24,619 nt of DNA from JBIQLO01 sp044464175 (GTDB taxonomy: Bacteria; Planctomycetota; Phycisphaerae; Tepidisphaerales; Tepidisphaeraceae). Numbering within the stretch: the first letter of the stretch is position 1; every line of letters starts with the position of its first letter. The stretch lies in contig JBIQLO010000037.1 in the NCBI GenBank assembly GCA_044464175.1, forward strand, positions 1-24,619, written 5' to 3'. This document shows, in pieces, positions 1 through 7,778 of the stretch. A program made the position numbers and the translations under genes. The notes beneath the pieces were generated by a model that was given only the letters and a program-made list of their open reading frames with translations, made no database searches and was not told the origin of the DNA.

Positions 1-1
1 G

Positions 2-898
2 CCCAAGACCCTTGAGCAGACCGCCGCCGCCACCGGCGCATCGGCCCGCGGCCTGCGCGCCATCATGGACGCTCTGGTCGGCCTGGAATTCCTGTCCAAG
101 GACACCCAGGGCCGATACAACCTCACCCCCGAAAGCGCCACCTTCCTGGTCAGCAACAAACCCGAATTCCAGGGGGGCATCTTTCGACACACCAGCCGGC
201 AGTTGATCCCCAAGTGGCTTGAGATCAACGAGATCGTCCGCACCGGTCGCCCGTCCGCCTCCGTCAATCAGAATGATGAGGGCGTGGAGTTCTTCCGTCA
301 GTTCGTCGAGGACATCTTCTCCCTCAGCCGCCAGCCCGCCCAGATCCTGGCCCAGGCCCTGGAACTGGATCAGGCCAAATCCCCCGTGCGCGTGCTCGAT
401 CTGGCCGCCGGCTCCGGCGTCTGGGGCATCACCCTGGCCGAGGCTTCCCCCCAGGTCAGCGTCACCGCGGTCGATTGGGAGGGCGTTTTGCCCGTGACCC
501 GCCGCGTGGCCGAGCGCTTCGGCGTGCAGGACCGCTTCCAGTTCCTGGCGGGCGACCTGGATCAGGTTGACTTCGGAAAAGACCACAACATCGCCACCCT
601 CGGCCACATCCTTCACAGCGAAGGGGAGGCCCGCAGCCGCCAACTGCTGCAAAAGACCTTCAACGCCCTGGCCCCCGGCGGCACGATCGCCATCGCCGAG
701 TTTGTCGTCAACGCCGACCGCACCGGCCCCACCCCCTGCCTGATTTTCGCCGTCAACATGCTGGTCAACACCCAGAACGGCGACACCTACAGCTTCGAGC
801 AGATGAGCCAGTGGCTCACCGAAGCCGGTTTTACCAACCCGCGAACTTTGGATGTCCACTCGCATTCCCCGCTGATTCTGGCCGATAAGAAATCGTAG
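2..898 (+). CDS. SAM-dependent O-methyltransferase-like protein (5' end missing)
   Basis: The frame is open from the first bases of the window, so the true start lies upstream; an internal ATG at 65 falls inside the fold and is not the start. The visible N-terminal part reads like the winged-helix/dimerisation domain of the acetylserotonin-type O-methyltransferases (helix-turn-helix, then GRYNLTPES and a FLV strand). It is followed by a class I Rossmann domain with SAM-binding motif I VLDLAAGSGVWG, an acidic residue in TAVDWEG, and a post-motif II stretch APGGTIAIAEF. The role is probably methyl transfer from SAM to a small molecule; the substrate cannot be told. The TAG stop at 896-898 is shared with the GTAG foot of a palindromic repeat. 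Family membership is fairly sure, the exact substrate unknown. Confidence 0.8.
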   Translation, partial: PKTLEQTAAATGASARGLRAIMDALVGLEFLSKDTQGRYNLTPESATFLVSNKPEFQGGIFRHTSRQLIPKWLEINEIVRTGRPSASVNQNDEGVEFFRQFVEDIFSLSRQPAQILAQALELDQAKSPVRVLDLAAGSGVWGITLAEASPQVSVTAVDWEGVLPVTRRVAERFGVQDRFQFLAGDLDQVDFGKDHNIATLGHILHSEGEARSRQLLQKTFNALAPGGTIAIAEFVVNADRTGPTPCLIFAVNMLVNTQNGDTYSFEQMSQWLTEAGFTNPRTLDVHSHSPLILADKKS

Positions 899-917
899 GA
901 CAGGCTTCCAGCCTGTC
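895..917 (+). repeat. GTAG-footed palindrome 1 (REP-like)
   Basis: GTAG at 895-898 is followed at once by a perfect 8-bp inverted repeat, GACAGGCT (899-906) and AGCCTGTC (910-917), with loop TCC. The TAG in the foot is the stop codon of the upstream methyltransferase gene. The same stem word recurs in the palindrome at 16448-16470. No T-tract follows, so it is not a classical terminator. Confidence 0.75.
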
Positions 918-962
918 ACGACCGAAACCACAAGCTTTGCCCTGACCTGAATTGTCGCCGCC

Positions 963-2213
963 ATGTTGTCCGCCGGTGCCTATTCGTTTCGAATGAAGTC
1001 GCGTCTGGCGATCTCCCTCTCCTGGGTAGGGGGATACGTCAACGTCATTGCCGTGTTGCACTGCGGCCATGTCCTGTCCCACCAGACCGGCAACACCACC
1101 TACTTCGCCGAGGCCCTGGCCCAGGGGTGGATGAATGCCGTCGGCGTCTTCGGGCTGCTGCTGTCCTGCTTCTTCACCGGGTGCGTCGCCTCGGCCTTCA
1201 TGACCGAACTGGCCGGGCGGTACAGCGTCCGCTCCAAGTATGTTCTGCCGGTCCTGGTGGAGGCGCTGATCCTGAGCTTCTTTGCCCTGGGCGTGGCCTA
1301 TTTCCCTCCGGTTCCCGCGCTGCAGGGGGGACATCTCTATTTCCTCATCGGCGCCGCCGCCCTGGCTATGGGACTGCAGAACGCCACCATCACCAAGATT
1401 TCCGGCGCCGTCGTCCGCACCACCCACGTCACCGGCGTCATCACCGACCTGGGGCTGGAATCGGTGCAATGGCTGCTCTGGTGCCGCGACAAGCTGCGCG
1501 GAGGACGCTGGGGCCGCACCGGGCGGCTCCTGCGCATCTCCCGCCGCCATCCCACCATGCTGAGATTGCTGCTGCTGGGCAGCATCTACGGCTCGTTTCT
1601 GCTGGGCGTCATCGTCGGCGTACTGGCCTACAAGTACCGCCCCGCGCTGGCGCTGATTCCGCCGATCCTCTTTCTGCTCTGGATCAGCTTCGCCGCCTGG
1701 CGCAAGCCCATCGCCGACGTGCGCGCGCTGGATCCCCTGGATGATCCTGAGCTGCAGGCCCGCGGGATTCTCCATTCGCTGCTCCCGCCGGAACTGGGCA
1801 TCTACCGCCTGCTGTTTCACCCCTCGGCCGCCCATCAGGCACCCAGCTTTCAGAATTGGGTCGATCGCCTGCCCGAGCGATGGCACATCATCATCCTGGT
1901 CCTCAGTCCACTGACCCAGCTCGATGCCAATGCCGTCATTGACCTGAAGCAGGCCATCGAGAAGCTGAGCCGCCGGTCGCGCCGGCTGATTCTCTGCGGC
2001 ATCAACCAGGCCCAGTACCGCATCCTGCACCGCCATCAGGTGACCGATGCCCTGGACCCGGAAAACATCTGCCCCGATCTGGAATTTGCCATCGCCCGCG
2101 CCATCGCCCTGCGGCAGGAGTCCGCCGCCATCGCCTCATTCAGCCTGCCGGATGAATTTCGGGCGTCAAGGCGGCCAAGCCTTGCAAACGCAGGGGCGGA
2201 TGGTATCTCATAG
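963..2213 (+). CDS. DUF1275 (YoaK-type) membrane protein with C-terminal STAS-like domain
   Basis: This is a 416-residue protein. Residues 20-250 form a multi-helix membrane domain with hallmarks of the DUF1275/YoaK family: a first helix ending in HQTGNTTYFAEAL (about 40-52) and the inner-repeat motif QNATITK...RTTHVTGVITDLG (about 139-164). A hydrophilic C-terminal part (about 275-395) follows. It has a hydrophobic strand WHIIILVLSPLTQLDANAV, an amphipathic helix, a second strand RRLILCGI and a final helix, in the order of a STAS domain. The usual phosphorylatable serine of anti-sigma antagonists is replaced (LDANAV). Standard family members are about 220-240 residues and lack this tail. Function is unknown; a small-molecule transporter regulated by its STAS tail, as in SulP carriers, is inference. 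There is no good Shine-Dalgarno; ATG 993 is an alternative start. Confidence 0.8.
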   Translation: MLSAGAYSFRMKSRLAISLSWVGGYVNVIAVLHCGHVLSHQTGNTTYFAEALAQGWMNAVGVFGLLLSCFFTGCVASAFMTELAGRYSVRSKYVLPVLVEALILSFFALGVAYFPPVPALQGGHLYFLIGAAALAMGLQNATITKISGAVVRTTHVTGVITDLGLESVQWLLWCRDKLRGGRWGRTGRLLRISRRHPTMLRLLLLGSIYGSFLLGVIVGVLAYKYRPALALIPPILFLLWISFAAWRKPIADVRALDPLDDPELQARGILHSLLPPELGIYRLLFHPSAAHQAPSFQNWVDRLPERWHIIILVLSPLTQLDANAVIDLKQAIEKLSRRSRRLILCGINQAQYRILHRHQVTDALDPENICPDLEFAIARAIALRQESAAIASFSLPDEFRASRRPSLANAGADGIS

Positions 2214-2237
2214 CGTCACATTTTCTGGAGCAATCCC

Positions 2238-3191
2238 ATGCCTTCGATCGACATGCCGCTGGAGCAGTTGCGGCAATACAAGCCGGCCCTGAACCATCAG
2301 CGCGACTTCGACGCCTTCTGGGACGCCACCATCGCCGACGCGCTGCGCCAGCCCCTCAACGCCGAGTTCATCCCCTACAACCTGGGCGCGCGCCACGCCG
2401 ACTGCTACGCCGTCCGCTTTGACGGATATAAGGGCGGGCGCATCGCCGGCTGGTATCTGCGCCCCAGGGGAGGCAAGAAGTTTCCCGCCGTCTGCCATTA
2501 TCACGGCTACTCCGGACGCGGCCAGCGCCCGCTGGACCTGCTGCCGCTGGTCAGCCAGGGCATCTGCGCCCTGAGCATGGACTGCCGCGGGCAGAACGGG
2601 CAATCCCAGGACACCGCCGCCTATACCGAGGGACACCTTAAAGGTTGGATGACTCTGGGCATTCGCGACCCGCAGGGCTACTACTACCGCCATGTCTTCG
2701 CCGACGCCGTGCGGGCCCTGGAGGTGCTGGCGGGGCGCGAGGAGGTGGATGAATCCCGGCTGGCCGTCACCGGTGTCAGCCAGGGGGGCGGCCTGACGCT
2801 GGCCGCCGCCGCCCTCACCCGGCGCGACCTGCGGATCGCGCTGCCCGATGTGCCGTTCCTGTGCGACTATCAACGCGCGGTGAAGATCACGCCCAACGGG
2901 CCCTATCCCGAGATCGTCGATTTTCTGAAGGTCCATCCCGACGTGCATGAACAGGCCTTCAAGACGCTGAGCTACTGCGACTGCATGAACCTCGCGCCGC
3001 GCATCCGCTGCAAGACCATCATCAGCAACTGCCTTTGCGATGATATCTGCCCCCCCAGCACGATCTTCGCCGCCTACAACCACATCACGGCCGAAAAGCA
3101 GATGGAAATCTATCCCTACCACAAGCACGAAGTCCCCTATGAGCACAACGAGCTGAAATTCCGCCTGCTCTCGGAAGCGCTGCTGGATTGA
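2238..3191 (+). CDS. acetylxylan esterase / cephalosporin-C deacetylase family (CE7)
   Basis: This 317-residue alpha/beta hydrolase has the usual CE7 length. The HYHGYSGRG oxyanion loop, nucleophile motif GVSQGG (Ser181), acid in CDDICPPST (Asp268/269) and KHE histidine (His297) fall almost exactly where the Bacillus CE7 triad lies (181/269/298). The family removes acetyl groups from xylo-oligosaccharides and other small acetyl esters, in the cytoplasm in characterised cases. No signal peptide is visible, fitting an intracellular enzyme. TGGAG sits ahead of the ATG. It lies 24 bases after the DUF1275-STAS gene on the same strand, so the two may be co-transcribed. No glycoside hydrolases are visible nearby, so a xylan role is not supported by context. 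Confidence 0.88.
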   Translation: MPSIDMPLEQLRQYKPALNHQRDFDAFWDATIADALRQPLNAEFIPYNLGARHADCYAVRFDGYKGGRIAGWYLRPRGGKKFPAVCHYHGYSGRGQRPLDLLPLVSQGICALSMDCRGQNGQSQDTAAYTEGHLKGWMTLGIRDPQGYYYRHVFADAVRALEVLAGREEVDESRLAVTGVSQGGGLTLAAAALTRRDLRIALPDVPFLCDYQRAVKITPNGPYPEIVDFLKVHPDVHEQAFKTLSYCDCMNLAPRIRCKTIISNCLCDDICPPSTIFAAYNHITAEKQMEIYPYHKHEVPYEHNELKFRLLSEALLD

Positions 3192-3200
3192 CGATCGGCC

Positions 3201-3248
3201 AAAAAGCGACGGAGCGAAAAAGGAAGGCCTCCTTCATCGCTCCGTCGC
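3201..3248 (-). terminator. Rho-independent terminator of the pepP-accB-accC unit
   Basis: A 12-bp perfect inverted repeat (GCGACGGAGCGA at 3206-3217 with its complement at 3237-3248) has a nested 5-bp stem (3223-3227/3231-3235). Reading on the minus strand the stem is followed by five Ts (3201-3205), so it terminates accC, whose stop codon is at 3271. On the plus strand it follows the esterase stop by 14 bases but lacks a T-tract, so it may serve that gene only weakly. Confidence 0.7.
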
Positions 3249-3270
3249 TCGATTGCTTTGCTGTTGCCGC

Positions 3271-4617
3271 TTACTTGTCCAGCAGCACGCGTTCGATGAA
3301 TCGCGTGTCCACGTCGCCGTCCTGGAAATGCTGGTTGTCCATGATCTGCAACTGCAGCGGAATCGTTGTTTTGATCGGCTCGACATGGAACTCCGTCAGC
3401 GCCCGGCGCATCGTGGCGATCGCCTCGGCGCGGGTGGGGCGGTGGACGATCAGCTTGCCGATCATCGAATCGTAGTTGGGCGGGATGCGGTAGCCGGCAT
3501 AGGCGTGCGAATCCAGCCGCACGCCCGGGCCGCCGGCCGGCCGCCATTCGCCGATCACGCCCGGCGAGGGGGCGAAATTGCGGTTGGGGTCCTCGGCGTT
3601 GATGCGGCATTCGATGGCGTGGCCCAGGCAGGGGATGTCCTTCTGTTTGAATGGCAGCGGCTCGCCGGCGGCGATGCGGATCTGCTGCTTGATCAGGTCG
3701 ATCCCCGTCACCATCTCCGTCACCGGATGCTCCACCTGAATGCGGGCGTTCACCTCCAGCACGTAGAAGTTCTGGTCCTTGTCCACCAGGAACTCCACCG
3801 TGCCGGCGTTGGTGTACTTGGCCGCCTTGACCAGCCGCACCGCCGCTTCGCACAGCTTGAGGCGCACCTCCGGACGCAGCACGGGGCAGGGGGACTCCTC
3901 CACCAGCTTCTGGTGACGCCGCTGCATCGAGCAGTCGCGTTCCCACAGGTGCACGGCGTGGCCGTGCTGGTCGGCCAGGATCTGCACCTCCACATGCCGT
4001 CCGAATTCGACGTATTTTTCGATGTAGACCGTCGAATTTTTGAAGGCGTTTTCCGCCTCGGCCTGCGCCTGTTTGAGCCCCGCCCGCAGCGACACGTCAT
4101 TGTGGGCCACGCGCATGCCGCGCCCGCCGCCGCCGGCGGCCGCCTTGATGATGACCGGATAGCCGATCTGGCCGGCGATCTTCAGCGCCTGCTTCTCCTC
4201 CTCCACCGGCCCATCCGATCCGGGCACCGTCGGCACCTTCGCCTTTTTGGCCAGCTTCTTGCACGCCACCTTGTCCCCCAGCAGCGCCATCGCGGACGCG
4301 GAGGGGCCGATGAACTCGATTTTGCAGCTGCGGCAGACTTCGGCGAAGTGGCTGTTTTCGGCCAGGAAGCCGTAGCCGGGATGGATCGCCTGCACGTCGG
4401 CGATCTCGGCGGCGCTGATGATGTGCGGGATGTTGAGATACGATTCAGCCGGTGGGGGATCGCCGATGCAGATCGTCTGGTCGGCCAGCTTCAGATAGGC
4501 CGCATCCTTGTCGGCGGTCGAGTAGACCACCGCCGTGCGCACGCCCATCTCCCGGCAGGCCCGGATGATGCGAAGCGCGATTTCGCCGCGATTGGCAATG
4601 AGTATTTTTGAGAACAT
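3271..4617 (-). CDS. accC: acetyl-CoA carboxylase biotin carboxylase subunit
   Basis: AccC carboxylates biotin on AccB using ATP and bicarbonate, the first half-reaction of fatty-acid synthesis. The N-terminus MFSKILIANRGEIALRI is the family hallmark. The ATP-grasp glycine loop AAAGGGGRGMRV, the HPGYGFLAEN motif and the catalytic loop NARIQVEHPVTE are all present, and the 448-residue length is standard. The frame extends upstream to an ATG at 4644, but the conserved N-terminus begins at 4617 and the longer version would run into a palindrome, so 4617 is chosen. It lies 75 bases after accB on the same strand, with an inverted pair of palindromes in the gap. A hairpin with T-tract follows the stop. 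Confidence 0.96.
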   Translation of the reverse strand: MFSKILIANRGEIALRIIRACREMGVRTAVVYSTADKDAAYLKLADQTICIGDPPPAESYLNIPHIISAAEIADVQAIHPGYGFLAENSHFAEVCRSCKIEFIGPSASAMALLGDKVACKKLAKKAKVPTVPGSDGPVEEEKQALKIAGQIGYPVIIKAAAGGGGRGMRVAHNDVSLRAGLKQAQAEAENAFKNSTVYIEKYVEFGRHVEVQILADQHGHAVHLWERDCSMQRRHQKLVEESPCPVLRPEVRLKLCEAAVRLVKAAKYTNAGTVEFLVDKDQNFYVLEVNARIQVEHPVTEMVTGIDLIKQQIRIAAGEPLPFKQKDIPCLGHAIECRINAEDPNRNFAPSPGVIGEWRPAGGPGVRLDSHAYAGYRIPPNYDSMIGKLIVHRPTRAEAIATMRRALTEFHVEPIKTTIPLQLQIMDNQHFQDGDVDTRFIERVLLDK

Positions 4618-4631
4618 GGGCTGAGGGTCGT

Positions 4632-4652
4632 GTAGGGTCCGCACTGCGGACC
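4632..4652 (+). repeat. GTAG-footed palindrome 2 (left half of an inverted pair)
   Basis: GTAG at 4632-4635 is followed by a perfect stem GGTCCGCA (4636-4643) and TGCGGACC (4645-4652) around a single C. It lies in the spacer between accB and accC and faces a mirror copy at 4667-4687. Confidence 0.75.
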
Positions 4653-4666
4653 GCCTTGCGAAAACC

Positions 4667-4687
4667 GGTCCACAGTGCGGACCCGAC
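4667..4687 (-). repeat. GTAG-footed palindrome 3 (right half of the inverted pair)
   Basis: The stem GGTCCACA (4667-4674) and TGCGGACC (4676-4683) has one mismatch. The foot on the minus strand is one base off (CGAC on plus where CTAC is expected). Together with 4632-4652 it makes a head-to-head pair like the bacterial interspersed mosaic elements (BIMEs) built from REP pairs. Confidence 0.6.
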
Positions 4688-4692
4688 GCGAC

Positions 4693-5214
4693 TCAACTGG
4701 GTTTGACCAGGAACAGGACCTGCCCGTATTCAACGGGCTGGGAGTCGTTGACCAGGATCTTGGCAATGGTCCCGCGGCATTCGGCCTTGATGTTGTTGAA
4801 CACCTTCATCGCCTCGACGATGCAGACATCGGTCTCCTCATCGACCTTGGCGCCGACGGTGACGAACGGCTTGGCGCCCTTGGAGGGGGCGGCGTAGAAG
4901 GTTCCGACCATCGGGCTCTTGATCGGCAGGAGATCGGCGTCGGCCTCGGCTTCCGCCGCGGCGGGCGGGGCGGCCGCGGAGGAGAGCGGCTGCGGCGCCG
5001 CCTGCGACGCGACGACGGGCGGGACGTACGCGGCCGCGACGGCGCTGCCGCGCTTGAGCACGACCCGTCGCTCCCCGTCGCGCACATCCACCGTGTTCAG
5101 GTCGTGCGCGGCCATCAACTTGATCATTCGCTCCAGCAGCGACACATCCATCGGACTGTCGCTGGCGCCCGATGAACGAGCCGTTTTCTTGGGTGTGGAT
5201 TTTTTCGCACTCAT
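4693..5214 (-). CDS. accB: biotin carboxyl carrier protein of acetyl-CoA carboxylase
   Basis: This 173-residue protein has three parts: a lysine-rich N-terminal segment and helix (1-55), an Ala/Pro-rich flexible linker (about 57-93), and a C-terminal biotinyl domain (about 95-173). The biotin-accepting motif is VEAMKVFN with Lys137; the canonical site is EAMKMMN, and Val-Phe variants are tolerated in the family. The protein carries carboxybiotin between AccC and the carboxyltransferase. It lies between pepP (72 bases upstream) and accC (75 bases downstream), consistent with one transcript. Ahead of the ATG only a weak GGAAA is seen. Confidence 0.95.
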   Translation of the reverse strand: MSAKKSTPKKTARSSGASDSPMDVSLLERMIKLMAAHDLNTVDVRDGERRVVLKRGSAVAAAYVPPVVASQAAPQPLSSAAAPPAAAEAEADADLLPIKSPMVGTFYAAPSKGAKPFVTVGAKVDEETDVCIVEAMKVFNNIKAECRGTIAKILVNDSQPVEYGQVLFLVKPS

Positions 5215-5286
5215 ATTTCCAGGTTCCAGTTGTCAGCCGCCGATTGCCCGTTGCCGCAGGGCAAAAGGCAATTGCCGGCCAAGGGG

Positions 5287-6471
5287 CTACTCCACGTGGC
5301 AATCCTCAAACGATTTGGGAAGGCTTGAGAGGACCTCCCGCCCGCTGTGCGTGATCAGGACATCGTCCTCGATCCGCACGCCCCCTTCGCCCGGAAGGTA
5401 AATTCCGGGCTCGACCGTCACGATCATGCCGGGACGCAGCTCCTCCTCCATCCCGCTTCGACGCATGGAAGGCAGCTCGTGGATTTCCCGCCCAATTCCA
5501 TGCCCCAGGCCATGTCCGAACAGCTCCCCGTAGCCGGCCTTCTTAATGATGTCCCGCGCCACGCGGTCGGCCTGCTTGGTGGTGACGCCGGGGCGCAGGA
5601 ATTGGATGGCCGTCTCCTGCGCCTCCAAGACGATCTTGTAGATTTCCTTGATGCGCGGGGCGACCCGTCCCACCAACAGCGTGCGGGTCAGGTCCGAGCA
5701 ATATCCCTTGTAGACCGCGCCCCAGTCGATCAGCACCGGCTGGTCGCGCTGCACCAGCACCTCGCCGGGGCGATAGTGGGGCAGCGAACTGTTGGCGGCG
5801 CTGGCCACGATGATCGGAAAGCTGCTGTCGGAGGCGCCGCGGCTGCGCAACTCGAAGCCCAGCAGCCCGGCCAGGTAGTTCTCCGTCTGTCCCACCTTGA
5901 TTTCCGAGCGGATCGCCTCAAAGGCCTCCTCGGCCACCGCCACGCTCTTGCGCACCAGGTCGATTTCCGTATCATCCTTCACGCGCCGGATGTTGGCCAT
6001 CACGTTTTCCAGCGGCACCAGCTCCAGCGATACCTTCTGTTCCTTCATCGCCCGGTTCAGGGCATCGATCTGCCCCACGGTGGTGAAGTTGGCTTCGAAG
6101 CCGACGCGCTTCACTTTCATCTCCGCCAGCGCCCTGGCCAGAGCCTCGGCCATGTTCCCTTCGCGCAGCGACAGGGTAACCCAGCCCGCCTCCAGTTCCA
6201 CCTGTTCCTTGAAGCGGAAGTCCGAGACCATGTGGAAGTCTTTAGCCGTGATGATGCCGACCGATTCATCGCCGGTGAAGTTGGTCAGGTAGGAGACATC
6301 CGGGGCGTGGGTGAGCATGAGGGCATCGAGCTGCAATTCCTTCAGCGCGGTCCGAACGCTTTTTTGACGTGCTTTCAGATAGGCCTTGGGGCGCGATACG
6401 GCGGGTTTGCTCTGCATTATTGATCCCATCAAGCGGCGCGGCAAAGCATCGGACGCCGCGCTCATGTCCAT
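5287..6471 (-). CDS. pepP: Xaa-Pro aminopeptidase family protein (M24B metallopeptidase)
   Basis: The protein has a creatinase-like N-terminal domain (about 25-150, with LDALMLTHAPDVSYLTNFTGD) followed by a pita-bread catalytic domain. The dinuclear metal ligands are visible: two aspartates in LIDWGAVYKGYCSDLTRT, a histidine in FGHGLGHGIGREIHE, and two glutamates in TVEPGIYLPGEGG and RIEDDVLIT. It cleaves the N-terminal residue from X-Pro peptides in the cytoplasm. A gene of this type sits beside efp-accB-accC in many bacteria such as Bacillus; here it is adjacent to accB with no efp. The start is uncertain among ATGs at 6471, 6465, 6429 and 6417; the predicted transcription start near 6476 allows all of them. 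The symbol is by family; papA/pepQ is also used. Confidence 0.9.
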   Translation of the reverse strand: MDMSAASDALPRRLMGSIMQSKPAVSRPKAYLKARQKSVRTALKELQLDALMLTHAPDVSYLTNFTGDESVGIITAKDFHMVSDFRFKEQVELEAGWVTLSLREGNMAEALARALAEMKVKRVGFEANFTTVGQIDALNRAMKEQKVSLELVPLENVMANIRRVKDDTEIDLVRKSVAVAEEAFEAIRSEIKVGQTENYLAGLLGFELRSRGASDSSFPIIVASAANSSLPHYRPGEVLVQRDQPVLIDWGAVYKGYCSDLTRTLLVGRVAPRIKEIYKIVLEAQETAIQFLRPGVTTKQADRVARDIIKKAGYGELFGHGLGHGIGREIHELPSMRRSGMEEELRPGMIVTVEPGIYLPGEGGVRIEDDVLITHSGREVLSSLPKSFEDCHVE

Positions 6472-6482
6472 AAAGAGTTAGG

Positions 6483-6512
6483 ACAGTACAGCAGCCGATG
6501 GGGCGGTGTCAA
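6483..6512 (-). promoter_or_regulatory. sigma70-type promoter for pepP-accB-accC
   Basis: On the minus strand a perfect TTGACA (6507-6512) is followed after 18 bases by TACTGT (6483-6488), a TAnnnT -10. The predicted start is near 6476, just ahead of the first pepP ATG. The -35 is perfect, the -10 is poor. Confidence 0.45.
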
Positions 6513-6583
6513 TGGAAGGAACCGGGCCGGACGGAAGGGCGAAGACGACTTTGCCCGGCCGCGGGGACGCCTGCGGAAGCGGC

Positions 6584-7651
6584 TCAACGGGCCAGCTGAC
6601 TAGAGGTGATGGCATCCAGCGACAGGGGACTGAACGCCTGGCGCTGGTATGAGAGATACGCCAGCCCGGCCGACATCGCGGCGTTGTCCGTGCAGTAGGC
6701 CGGGGCGGGAAAATGCACCGGCAGGGGGAATTTTGTCAGTGCGCTGCGCAGGCCCCGATTGGCCGAGACGCCGCCGCCGACGAGGATGCTGCGCGCCTTG
6801 ACCTGCCGCGCGGCCCGTTTGAGCTTCGTGACCAGCACCTCCACGCAGGCGGCCTGGAAGCCGGCCGCGATGTCGGCCAGTTCCTGACCGGCAATGACGC
6901 GGTCGGGGGGTGGCGGATTTGGCTTGCCCGGCACGCCGCGCACGTGGTAGAGGACCGCCGTCTTTAGGCCGCTGAAGGAAAAATCGAGCGAATCGCGCCC
7001 CAGCAGCGTGCGAGGGAATTGAACCGCGGCCGGATTGCCCTGTTGCGCCAGCCGGTCCAGAATCGGGCCGCCGGGATAACCCTGATTCAGGATGGCGGCG
7101 ACTTTGTCGTACGCCTCGCCCACCGCATCATCTCGCGTGGCGCCGATCAGCTGAATGTCGCTCCAGGATTCGAGGCGGTAGAGCGCGGTGTGCCCGCCGG
7201 AGCAGACCAGCCCCACGGCCGGAAACGCCGGGGCGGCGAAGGACGATAAGGGCGTGTCCCCGCCTGATTCTGTCTTTTCTTCTTCAAGCATCACGCTGTA
7301 GAGGTGCGCCTGCACGTGATCGACACCGATGAGCGGCTTGCCGATGGCCCAGGCGAGCGTTTTGGCGGCGGTGACGCCGATCAACAGGGAACCGATCAAC
7401 CCCGGGCGATGTGCCACGGCCACGGCGTCGATTGCCTCCAGCGGCGTCTTGGCCCGTTCCAGCGACTCCCGCAGCACCGGCAGGATCGCTTCGATGTGCG
7501 CCCGGCTGGCGATCTCCGGCACCACGCCGCGATAGACCGCATGCAATCGGGCCTGGGAGGCGATGACATTGGAGCGCACCTGCCGCCCATCCTCCACCAC
7601 GGCGGCGGCGGTTTCATCGCAGGTCGATTCGATGCCCAGGATCATCGCCAT
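6584..7651 (-). CDS. tsaD: tRNA N6-threonylcarbamoyladenosine transferase TsaD
   Basis: TsaD (Kae1/Gcp family) transfers threonylcarbamoyl from the TsaC-type product to A37 of ANN-decoding tRNAs, with TsaB and TsaE. The 355-residue length is typical. ILGIESTCDETAAAVV opens the ASKHA fold, the metal-binding histidines lie in HVQAH (112 and 116), the phosphate loop is CSGGHT, and GATRDDAVGEAYDKVA and the C-terminal GGGVSANRGLR plus CTDNAAM are all present. The start at 7651 is preferred over ATG 7645 because a TATTCT hexamer ends exactly 8 bases upstream, the leaderless spacing seen at other genes here. No tsaB or tsaE is in the window. The gene is divergent from pepA. Confidence 0.96.
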   Translation of the reverse strand: MAMILGIESTCDETAAAVVEDGRQVRSNVIASQARLHAVYRGVVPEIASRAHIEAILPVLRESLERAKTPLEAIDAVAVAHRPGLIGSLLIGVTAAKTLAWAIGKPLIGVDHVQAHLYSVMLEEEKTESGGDTPLSSFAAPAFPAVGLVCSGGHTALYRLESWSDIQLIGATRDDAVGEAYDKVAAILNQGYPGGPILDRLAQQGNPAAVQFPRTLLGRDSLDFSFSGLKTAVLYHVRGVPGKPNPPPPDRVIAGQELADIAAGFQAACVEVLVTKLKRAARQVKARSILVGGGVSANRGLRSALTKFPLPVHFPAPAYCTDNAAMSAGLAYLSYQRQAFSPLSLDAITSSQLAR

Positions 7652-7658
7652 GCGTTGG

Positions 7659-7664
7659 AGAATA
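7659..7664 (-). promoter_or_regulatory. candidate leaderless -10 element of tsaD
   Basis: On the minus strand TATTCT ends 8 bases before the ATG at 7651. No convincing -35 is seen at 16-18 bases. Support comes mainly from the same register at four other genes (7766, 10198, 16554, 21947). Confidence 0.3.
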
Positions 7665-7742
7665 GCATGAGAACCAAAGGTGGGGAATTGAAGGGGTTAT
7701 CGGGGGTTTGGAATTTCCCAAATAACCAATGACAAAGAACAA

Positions 7743-7771
7743 ATGACGAATCCCCGCTGAGTGTTTATGAT
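7743..7771 (+). promoter_or_regulatory. candidate leaderless promoter of pepA
   Basis: ATGACG (7743-7748; four of six to TTGACA), a 17-base spacer and TATGAT (7766-7771; five of six) place the transcription start at about 7778-7779, on the ATG at 7779. The region also holds a short repeated word AATGAC (7729-7734 and 7742-7747) in an AT-rich patch. Confidence 0.35.
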
Positions 7772-7778
7772 GCGCCGC

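Noticed and set aside
895..917. Palindrome 1 as a Rho-independent terminator
   Set aside because: No T-tract on either side; the GTAG foot and recurrence fit a REP-like element better.
831..2036. Long open frame (401 codons) on the minus strand opposite the DUF1275-STAS gene
   Set aside because: Low-complexity Gln/Gly/Asp/Ala-rich product with no family motif; it is the antisense shadow of a GC-rich gene with clear homology on the plus strand.
3253..4611. Long open frame (452 codons) on the plus strand opposite accC
   Set aside because: His/Gly/Arg-rich nonsense translation antisense to an unmistakable biotin carboxylase.
7717..7750. AT-rich patch with repeated AATGAC words before pepA as an oriC core
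   Set aside because: No DnaA-box-like 9-mers cluster there; the dnaA-rnc gap is the better candidate even though the local skew changes near here.
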